This document shows, piece after piece, positions 41,001 to 48,459 of a stretch of DNA of 48,459 nt. Where the stretch lies: positions 1 to 48,459 of the forward strand of contig NW_019091523.1 in assembly GCF_001949145.1 (NCBI RefSeq), given 5' to 3'. Source of the stretch: Acanthaster planci. Lineage: Eukaryota; Echinodermata; Asteroidea; Valvatida; Acanthasteridae. Below the pieces are notes generated by a model. The model saw nothing but the letters and a program-made list of their open reading frames with translations. It was not told where the DNA came from and made no database searches. Position 1 is the first letter of the stretch, and every line of letters starts with the position of its first letter. Position numbers and translations under genes: made by a program.

Positions 41001-44000
41001 AAAAATAATGAATATCAACATCTGTGCATATGGCACCACTTTCGAGCTTTTTAAAAGCGCTTCGGTCATTTTGATTCATATCCGTTCATCTCCTTTTTAT
41101 CCATCTTATCGTGATGTCCTTCTGTCTGATCGTATGGACACTTTGATGGTTTTTTCTTGATCTTTTATATGTTCATGATCATGCAGTACGTCGGCTGTTT
41201 GAAAATCGAAAGAAGCGCGTTGACAAATAAGACTTGGCGTTCACGTGAAGAAAAGTATAGGAATTTTTTCAAGACGTAAAAACCTTATACAGGTAAACTG
41301 ATCAATATGGCAATTGACTGACCAAGATTGGACATCTTCTAATCACATATTGTGTTTAGTGTGGAGCCACTAGTAGCGACTTGTAAGGGTGTCCGCCACC
41401 TGACGTCAGCGTTAAGTGGGGAAACGTCAATAGCGCTGTTACTTTCTCCACTTTATCTTGTGGGACCCAGGCTTGAATCCCACCCAAACCCATCTAATTC
41501 GGTCCATTGGATTTGTTCTATTTCTCCATTGTTCCATCTCATGCTCCATTAGTACCACAAAGGAGGCTTTTACGATCATAAGAAGTTGAATTAAGCCCTC
41601 ACATTGGCCGAGATCTTGAAGGTTGCATCCAGCGGGGCCGCGAGAAACACCCTTTTACTGCATGCCTCGGTTGGCAGCGTTATTGTAAGTCTGTGTTTTC
41701 CATTTGCCCGGTATAATTTCGCTCGACAATGGTTGCTTAATTGTTATATTCGTTTCTCCCTGGACTACCTTTAATGGTCCAGACTGATGCACATTGCTCA
41801 GTCTAATGTTTGAGTGCGATTTGTGTCAGATTTCAAGTGGCTCATTAACTTCTCGATTCCCAGAGATAAGGGGAGTTGGATCAACTCCAACGGACACAAT
41901 CTGGACTTTAATTAAAGTTTCGGTTTAGTTTGCTAGTGTTTTGTTCCAAATTTCTAAAACCACCAGGTCATCTTGAGCACAAACGTCACATATCACTTAT
42001 GAATATTAATTATGAAGGCACTGAGGGCCGAGGGAAATTTGAATATATCATTTTATTACTTATCATTAAGCATTTCTGGTGATGAAACCAAAGATTCTTT
42101 AAAAGCGCACCAGGTACTGTAGTTTGTACATGTACATGTAGACCTGAAGACGCCTGTAGTGTAGAGAGGAGCAATTGCAAGCTTTAGAGGTGGAAGGAAA
42201 AACCCTTAGAGAAATACTTGGGTGTACCCCACAAATCAAGCGGGGACTGAAAACCCAATCCTCGAGTGGGCTGGACCGGGAACCTTAGTCTGGCCTCACC
42301 GATGAATGGCGAGGAAAGAACCCCTACACCAACCTGACTCTCCTAAGCCAATTAATGGGATTTCTTTCACCAAGTCACAACGCATCTATTTTACAGACAA
42401 ATTGGACAGTTTTTCTCACGGAGGCTTGGCAGTGGTGTGGGGTCAATCAATTTACCTCCATGGGACATACTGCCATTTTAAAAAGAAATTGAAAGCGCTC
42501 ATTACATTTCAACACTTCCTCCTTTCGGGGGCGCAGTACGGATTTTAGTTTTTTTTTTAAAAAAAATATTTGGGAAAAAAATTCAAGTTTGGCCCCGCGT
42601 TCAAACGCTGGAAACCACTGAAGAAGGGTTGCGAGCCAGTGCGGTGCGTTTCCCACACTGAAGTCACATTCGCGGTCTTCATGCGCAGATCCAGGGGAGG
42701 GGATCAGGGGTCTACCCCCCACACACACACACAAAGTAAAATAACAATTAAACAATATCAGCAGTAATAAGGAAGGTGACATTCCTATAAGAGTTATTAT
42801 TTTTGAACATGTTTAAGGAAAGGAAACTGGCAACGCGTGTCTGAAGGTAAATACATTAGCAGGACAATGAAATGCATTAGCTGGGTGTTTGCCTGTATGC
42901 CAAAAAAATCGGACACAAAAAAGTTCAGTTACAGCTATGCTCAAACACCTTCAACTCCCAGCACTTTGTCTGAGATTAGTTATGGTACTCACAATAGCTC
43001 ACAATAATGTAGATCTGCAAGTTGAAGATTACCTGAAGTTCAACACGAGGGATGTCAACACTAGGAAAACAAGGTCCCACAAACCTCTATCACTAACAGT
43101 TCCTTCAACGAGAACTAAATTTCTTCAGCAGTCATTCTTCCCTACAACAACCAGAGACTGGAATCAGCTGCCATATAACATCACATCAGTTCAATATTCA
43201 TCTACATTCAGAAGACAGACTGAAAAGCTGTTTGATTAGATGCCTCTCTGACCTCTGACCTGAATTGAGTGATGTTCCAGTTGGAGCTGTTCAATTATCC
43301 AGATCCAGATTGACTACAGATCGAACGATGAAGCGTTCAGTTTTCGTTTCATACAACTTTTGACTTGTGGGAGCTTGCCTCTTGCTTTTGCAACACTTTT
43401 TTGTAGCGCGAGATTTTGATTTTCCGTCAATATTTCATCCTTTGTTGCGCGTCGTTCTACAGTGTGTTTTGGGTTGGCAGTGCAGTATAGGCCAATTAAT
43501 GGACAATGAGGAGTGGGTGTAGGAATTGCTGTAAGTTATAACCATGGTAACTGTAGGCTTCTTGGGCCGCGAACTCAAGGAGCATTTACAAAGTGTGTGG
43601 GGGGGAGAGATATTAAGCCCTTTAGGAAAGAGTTCCACGTATGTGTACGGATGCCACTTGACACCCTGTGTACACCCTATGAGACTGATCAAGAAATTCT
43701 GTTTTCTCAGTAAGCGACTTGCTATTTTCCCTCCTAATTTTAATTTTTATGGACATGTTTTTGCATTTTAATGGCTGATACCATGAATACTATAGGTCAT
43801 TATAGGGAATAATCACTGGTGCCATATTTGTAACTCTGCCTTATGCTTGAATGCTGATCAACTCATACGACTGCCAACTCATACGCTGACCAACTCAAAC
43901 ACGTCCAGCAAACATATGTAGGAATTGGTCGGTGTACAAATTGGTCTGCAGACAAGTTATACGCATATGAATTGACCTGTTTCAAAGTCCCCATCTTAAA

Positions 44001-46062
44001 AAGATAAATAGTAAAAGACGTTGAGTGAAATAATTTGCTAATTTTTGTAATAACCCTTGTTGAAAAGTCATACAAAATAATTTGAAACATGGCACATTCA
44101 AATACAAGGTCTGAAGTAAAGAATGTTTTTCTGTATACGTTTTTGCAGTGCTATCACCAGACGTTTCCCTGCATATTTGCATAATGATGGTGCGGATGAT
44201 AAACACTATTTAATGGCTATGGCATTGACAAAACTGTGAAAAATGATATGCACTGTTAGCTATGATTGGTCCTTTCTTACATAATTGTCAGTTGAAATAC
44301 TTTGAAATTTTATATAAAAATTGTCCCTTCTTTGTACATACTGCAGGTTATGCCAACCACTGGTGTGGGCAAAACTACCACCATGAAGACCTCCATCTTC
44401 CCAAACGGTGCACCATATCCGTGCCATCATGATTGGTGACTCCCTGAACCGATGCCTGCAGGAGGACATTTCAAGCCGTGTACCTGTGCAGCGTGGATGT
44501 ACTGACCTATCCAGGGGCCACCTTCGCAGGAAGATTGTACAGAGAGTTGTGAACTTGAAGGATTATGTTATGTCATTGACCCACCAGTCATTGTTGTCAT
44601 TCACACTGACACCAACAATCTGCCGCGTGCTTTACTCCACAGTGACTTGAAGAAATTCAAGTCAATGGTTATAGGTTGTTTTTCATCATGAGAGATGATG
44701 CTTTCTTAAATCTATTATTTGGACATGATAGCTTTGCAAAAATGCTACAGCACAAAGACATCATGTACAGGGAACAGGTATTTCAGTGAGCTTTGAAGTT
44801 ATTTAAATTGTTCTGAAGCAAATGAAGTGAAATATGCAATGCATATTCAGTGGTTATTGTACGTTGATATCTATTAAAATTTGTCTTTCTTCTACTGTGA
44901 TGCTTTCACAATTTATTGTACATTACTAATAGTACTGTTTAATTAACTCAAACACTTGCCAGGCCTTGGACTGTTTTCTCACATGACAAGTGCCTTATTT
45001 TTACAGAGGAGAGCATTATTTATATTTATTTTACTGCGTTAAAATATGATGCACATGGCTTTGTGAAAAAACGAAATTAAAATAGCAGTACATAAGTGAA
45101 TATTTGGATTTTTAATTATTGTATTACATCATAAGCATCTCGAGGATATTAATCTATGTAACAGTAAATGAAAGTTACATTTTGTATTTTTCTAAACCAA
45201 ACAGATTAAAAGATACATCACTCTGACAATAAAGTGACTTGTTTATTCTTGCCTGAACATGCTTGTAATTTGCTGGTATCTTTTTCTGTGTATATTTCAT
45301 TTTCCTCTGTAATTTGGCTATCCAGCCCACCGTTACATCACAAAAAGACCCATCCCCAGTCTAAAAAGCAACATACACATCCTGGACCGTGCGTGTGACT
45401 TCATGGTGTAATGCATATTGACCAATCAGGAAGCCGGAGTTTCATGGAGGCCGTCCACGAACGCGTCATGGAGCGTGAACCGCGACGTTTCAAAGTTAAT
45501 GAGGAACGTTGGCAAAAACTGTGTTTTGAACCATCTAGAAAAAATATGGTATTGGTATGCCTTAAGTATCCCAGAACATGAATGTATCTGCTAACCTGTA
45601 CTAAAATTGGGTTGTGACAGTGTTTTTAAAGCGTGAAATTCGATGTCTTCTGTGACGCACAATTCCTCATTTCGAAACATTTTTATCTTCGCATTTTTCA
45701 CATCTTTTCCTCAACAAAATCTCCGAAATACATTGTAACATGGAAGGTATATAAGTCATTTCTTAGTAATTTCACAACAGTTAGCTAATTTATTATCTAA
45801 GTCCGCTTGTGAAAGGCTGTCCAATTTGCTACGCTGCCTCAGCTCATTACTGTGCATTAGACAGGTCAAAAAAGTTCACTTTCCCACCTCGCCTCCATGG
45901 TAGCACGTAAACCGAACGAGTGTGCTGCGGACTGACGGCTTATTTTAACATAGAGGGTTCTTTTAATGTTTATTTGTTATTAGCACATTACGGTAACTTA
46001 CTCAGTCCGTTGCTTCTTAAGACTACTGCGGTCAGAATGGTCGTCAACACCGGTAACCTCAT
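34828..46062 (-). CDS. SRCR receptor gene B: signal peptide, 4 SRCR domains, TM, cytoplasmic tail (8 exons, 576 aa)
   Basis: Tandem paralog of gene A, predicted type I surface receptor. Coding exons in transcript order: 46002-46062, 40581-40907, 39729-40058, 38756-39067, 37116-37289, 36272-36427, 35459-35580, 34828-35076. The sum is 1731 bases, a multiple of three with the TAG stop. Introns are phase 1 except the last (phase 0). Domains 1, 2, 3 and 4 match A domains 1, 5, 6 and 8. Both ends, meaning signal peptide, transmembrane span, PPxY tail and upstream region, are kept, so the protein looks functional and shorter rather than broken. Intron 1 (5.1 kb) holds LINE debris. Whether A and B are two loci or partly an artefact of merged haplotypes cannot be decided here, but their size and domain differences favour two loci. 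Confidence 0.85.
35459..35580 (-). CDS. SRCR gene B, transmembrane exon
   Basis: Encodes Trp-Ser-Thr-Ala, [19 protein letters not shown], then Ser-Val-Lys-Val-Tyr-Arg. Acceptor CCCACAG, donor CCACAG/GTACGC. Same length (122 bases) as in A. Confidence 0.85.
36272..36427 (-). CDS. SRCR gene B, exon for second half of SRCR domain 4
   Basis: 52 codons, phase 1-1, two codons longer than in A (Ser-Pro-Ser before Gly-Cys). Contains [15 protein letters not shown] and DDVGVEC. Confidence 0.8.
37116..37289 (-). CDS. SRCR gene B, exon for first half of SRCR domain 4
   Basis: 58 codons, phase 1-1, near-identical to 23376-23549 ([43 protein letters not shown]). Confidence 0.87.
37540..38735. other. Sequence replacing A domain 7 in SRCR gene B
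   Basis: Colinearity with unit A stops near 37515-37540 and resumes just before 38735. The segment has no SRCR sequence. It holds open frames on both strands that I do not recognise (about 37833-38160) and the tandem tract at 38389-38505. It probably arrived by insertion with loss of the exon. Confidence 0.6.
38389..38505. repeat. GACGCACGACGG tandem tract ending in ATATGGAATTCCATAT palindrome
   Basis: About eight imperfect units of roughly 10-12 bases (GGGCGACGCACGACGGACGA type) run into GGCAGATATGGAATTCCATAT (palindrome 38489-38504). The same arrangement, inverted and shorter, is at 15309-15372. Confidence 0.8.
38756..39067 (-). CDS. SRCR gene B, SRCR domain 3 exon
   Basis: 104 codons, phase 1-1. 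Contains [36 protein letters not shown] and six cysteines. Counterpart of A domain 6, with one extra codon. Confidence 0.9.
39729..40058 (-). CDS. SRCR gene B, SRCR domain 2 exon
   Basis: 110 codons, phase 1-1. Contains [38 protein letters not shown] and six cysteines. Counterpart of A domain 5. Differences cluster in two patches (after KRTS and after RHED), which are loop positions in SRCR folds. Confidence 0.9.
40581..40907 (-). CDS. SRCR gene B, SRCR domain 1 exon
   Basis: 109 codons, phase 1-1, one nucleotide different from the A exon (40644 versus 28971, His for Tyr). It lies in the 441-bp homogenised tract. Confidence 0.92.
41000..42850. other. SRCR gene B intron 1, part colinear with gene A
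   Basis: Matches 29330-31045 with interruptions. The stretch at about 42110-42440 (with the plus-strand word GTACATGTACATGTAG) has no counterpart in A, where an unrelated insert rich in GAGTGAAAATTCA-like words occupies 30460-30655. No coding sequence is recognised. Confidence 0.5.
42889..43260 (+). mobile_element. Non-LTR retrotransposon (CR1/jockey-like LINE), C-terminal end of reverse transcriptase ORF
   Basis: The plus frame reads [17 protein letters not shown], then a [19 protein letters not shown] block, [19 protein letters not shown] and [14 protein letters not shown], then a stop at about 43239. The order ML-x-x-L-x-LP, NTR, RT-x(6)-SFFP-x(4)-DWN-x-LP is typical of the post-thumb end of LINE ORF2 proteins. 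The catalytic FADD part is absent, so it is a 5'-truncated dead copy. It sits in intron 1 of gene B and has no counterpart in A. Confidence 0.85.
43261..44390. other. Gene-free part of gene B intron 1
   Basis: Short frames only. No counterpart in unit A, so it presumably arrived with the LINE-related DNA. Confidence 0.4.
44394..44690 (+). pseudogene. Decayed SGNH/GDSL-esterase-like domain, probably of transposon origin
   Basis: In successive plus-strand frames: [11 protein letters not shown] (block I, GDSL), then after a frame change Tyr-Pro-Gly-Ala-Thr-Phe (block II-like), then [14 protein letters not shown], which fits the IHxGTND block with Gly changed to Asp. Frameshifts separate the parts. 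ORF1 of CR1-type LINEs is known to encode an esterase of this fold, and a LINE remnant lies 1.1 kb away on the same strand, although in a genomic order (esterase after RT) unlike an intact element. Independent host-type SGNH repeats are an alternative. Confidence 0.55.
44700..45990. other. Gene-free AT-rich part of gene B intron 1
   Basis: A 56-codon plus-strand frame at about 45414-45584 has a composition that looks coding (rich in Glu, Arg and Lys) but matches nothing that I know. The rest is AT-rich and featureless. Confidence 0.4.
46002..46062 (-). CDS. SRCR gene B, exon 1: start codon and signal peptide
   Basis: ATG, then [14 protein letters not shown]. 61 bases, donor CTGA/GTAAGT, phase 1, matching 31960-32020. 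It lies 5.1 kb upstream of the first SRCR exon. Confidence 0.8.
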
Positions 46063-46425
46063 CTCGTTGCTCTAGTCATGCCTTCTCTAGCTGTACCAGG
46101 TACAGTCAAAGGCTTCTGCAGAATGTGATTTCGAAACTTGGGCACTGAGTCACGTTATCCCATAAACAAGTGACACCCGGAGACCTGGAGGAGAAAAATA
46201 ACACCGGAAAAATCCACACGACTGTTGTCACATGACTTTGACGGTCTTCACTGGCGAAGCCTGTATAAAGGAATCAGTGCACGCATATCATAGCCTGAGA
46301 CCGAAGCTAGGTCGAGGTCAAACATCAGGTGAATTCATTTCTAGTTCAGCGGTTAACACAGTAACACTTAAGTCGCACCGGTATTGAAACTGGTATTGGT
46401 GAATTAATATTCATCAATTTTTCTT
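46063..46425 (-). promoter_or_regulatory. Conserved upstream region of SRCR gene B
   Basis: Paired with 32021-32345. Includes GTCACATGAC at 46227-46236, CAGTCAAAGGCTTCTGCA and ACTGGTATTGGTGAATTAAT. B has about 40 extra bases between the first blocks. Confidence 0.55.
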
Positions 46426-46429
46426 AAAG

Positions 46430-48459
46430 CCCAACATCGACCCTTCGCTCTTCGAAGATACCCCCCTCAATGACAGCCGCAAAGAAGAAACATAGACTGA
46501 CATTATGCCTCCTTAATTGTCTCACACTTGTTTGCTGTAATATGCTTTGTGTCCACGTTAAGTTGGTAGCCTGTTTTTTCGGAAAGATGGAGAAGGCGCC
46601 GGGACCACGGAGAACATCGTGCGTCATATGCATATTATTATATTATGCTCAGAAAGCGTACAGTACGTACACTGTACATGTACTTCATGGATATCCGATG
46701 GCACATCGTTTTAACGTGGTCTCCTTTCCGTGTACTGTTTTTTTTTTCCCGTTCACAGGTTTGGGGTACAAAAGCATTGCATAAACTTACACTTTGCTTC
46801 GAAAGTGAGTTGTTCTGTATATCTACAGTACTTCATTTAGTCTCTATAGATTTGTACAAATAATTTTTGTAACAATTTCAGCATTTGTAAGTCTCGCCAT
46901 TGTCGTTATCATGATCACGAAAGGGACTAGGGGCGAGGCACCCAGCGCGCACTCGAAGACCTGCCGAACATTCCTTCAAGTTCGTCCCAGCGATCCTTTT
47001 ATACTAGAGGCCGTCACTACGCACGAAGGGGAAGGAGTTGGTGCCGTTGCGCACAGCGGGAGGGGGGTTCAAGCCAGTGCCTACCGTACGCAAACCCAAA
47101 CTTCACCTTTAGGCCTGATGAATGTTCATCATATCAGTACACTTTCTCATACAAATAAATACCAGAATCAGCTTTGGTGCGTCAAAAAACCGCAATTCAA
47201 ACCACTGTCCATCCCACCATTTATCCGCCGTGTCGTCATTATTAGTAAACCAACTTGAATTACTCGACACAAAGACTGGCAGCGTCTTCCGGAAACGTAC
47301 AGGTGCCCTCGGCCCTCACCGTGAGGAAGTACAATATATTGCCATTTTCCTACCTCCATGGTATTACCGTTTAGCTATTAAACACATGTAGCTAAAAATG
47401 TACAACCATGTAATATTCCCACGAGTAGAAGTCGACGACAGAGGCTTTTTACTTTTTGGGCTCTTTAATTATTTCAGAATTTGGAAGTGACGTGCGAATG
47501 ATAGTACCACAGTAGATGTACAATGTACATGTACTTTACCGTGACTGACGCTGAAGCAAGTGTAACGGGGGAAAACGACACACTCAGTATGGGGAACTCG
47601 CAAAACAACAAAGACTCTAACTAAACCAAGGATCTTTGAAGGAAAAGTCACCGGCAACTGAATTAATAAGGACTCAGACACCAATATTTGACTTTAAAAA
47701 GGATAAAAAGAATTTATTAATGAAAAAGTAGTGGAAAAATGCAAAAAACTAAAGGACTTAAAAGACTTAAACCAAAAGACTAAAAAAAACCAACACAGTA
47801 TGTAAAATGGACCTAATAAGGAGAGTTTGGCTTTCGATCACACTGACACCGATGGCATAGAAGCAGAAAGGAACCTGACTCAAGCAGAAACGCACACTCC
47901 AGTTAGGAGGAACAAATGAACAGAGATAGTATCTCTGCTGGTCTGCTCTTCAAAACTAAGTCAAGTTATATGGGTAGAAGCAAGGTCCAAAGTAAATAAT
48001 AAGGGGATACACTAACAGAAAAATCCAGGGGAATTCTAAACAAAACTGTATTTTTAGAGGGGAACAACTCCTATGAAAAGGCGCTAACAAAAACTACAAC
48101 GTATAACAAGTTTCTAGCTCTGCCACAAGGTACCCTGAGAAGTCACAAGACTTGTGGGTCGAGTTCGGGCGGCTTGTTCTTGACACGGGGTTTCTTGTTC
48201 TCGCGCTCGAACGGCGGGAACACGACTCAAGAACACTGTTCTCGGAACAGGATCACACACCACCCCCTCGTCAGGGTTTTACAGGAACACATGAAAAAAC
48301 TCGTGAGATTTTGAATTTTGAACAGCTGCAAAAAGTAGAGAGATGGCTTCCAAAGCCATAGACAATGGGAAGTTTTGCAAAATTAGCATTAATTATTTTC
48401 TGTAACACAGAAATGAATATTCCTGTTTATATAGAAAAGAATTCAGTCCATCCAAACAT
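46430..48459. other. Gene-free right end
   Basis: No recognised protein on either strand. Features seen: GTACATGTAC words near 46672 and 47525, a run of AAAGGACTTAAAAGACTTAAAC-like short repeats at about 47750-47790, and an imperfect inverted GTTCTTGA/TCAAGAAC pair at about 48175-48235. The last 750 bases look repeat-derived but cannot be assigned. Confidence 0.4.

Larger units (their letters stand above)
33248..42860. repeat. Segmental duplication, unit B (SRCR gene B and flanks)
   Basis: Colinear with 18190-31050. It lacks the SRCR exons for A domains 2, 3, 4 and 7 and the last-intron insert, and carries its own insertions (MITE at 33587-33758, tandem tract at 38389-38505). Confidence 0.9.

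Noticed and set aside
45414-45584. 56-codon plus-strand frame with coding-like composition
   Set aside because: No recognised motif, no paralog in the window and no splice or poly(A) context strong enough to call it.

Overview
This is eukaryotic DNA. Genes are split by GT-AG introns, intergenic sequence is AT-rich and full of dispersed repeats, and no operon-like packing is seen. Arrays of scavenger receptor cysteine-rich (SRCR) domains, a lineage-specific sulfotransferase-like family, CR1-like LINE debris and frequent TACATGTA palindromes point to a marine invertebrate deuterostome. An echinoderm is my first guess; hemichordate or amphioxus cannot be excluded from sequence alone.

Layout. 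1-9.5 kb: two tandem copies of a sulfotransferase-like (ST) gene on the minus strand. The copy at the left edge (1-340) is frameshifted; the second (7667-8566) is a complete 299-residue reading frame. Their 5' flanks are also paralogous. 9.5-15.9 kb: no gene recognised; foldback elements, dispersed repeats and short tandem duplications. 15.9-16.4 kb: the 3' half of a third ST copy, on the plus strand, without its N-terminal PAPS-binding part. 16.4-18.2 kb: no gene recognised.

18.2-46.4 kb is the main content: two tandem paralogous SRCR receptor genes on the minus strand, which I assembled exon by exon. Gene A (32020 down to 19537) has a signal-peptide exon, eight SRCR domains, a transmembrane exon and a short cytoplasmic tail, 1003 residues. 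Gene B (46062 down to 34828) has the same ends but only four SRCR domains, 576 residues. Every domain-flanking intron is phase 1, and both exon chains sum to an exact multiple of three ending in a stop. Introns, 3' flanks, poly(A) signals and roughly 300-400 bp upstream of each ATG are also paralogous. The duplicated unit even carries a relic of the ST gene beside gene B (about 33.12 kb). The first SRCR exon and its intron edges (441 bp) differ at one base between A and B while the rest has diverged visibly, a sign of recent gene conversion. The loss of three domains in B maps to a visible fusion junction near 40465.

Other points: a possible plus-strand terminal exon for a small six-cysteine peptide lies inside an intron of gene A, next to a 925-bp assembly gap and absent from gene B. 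A LINE reverse-transcriptase C-terminus (42.9-43.25 kb) and an SGNH/GDSL-esterase relic (44.4-44.7 kb) lie in intron 1 of gene B. 46.4-48.5 kb shows no recognisable gene.

Functionally, SRCR receptors of this layout are typically surface or secreted recognition molecules of invertebrate immune cells. The tails here carry PPxY and YxxPhi motifs, suggesting ubiquitin-ligase-linked trafficking rather than ITAM-type signalling. That functional reading is inference.
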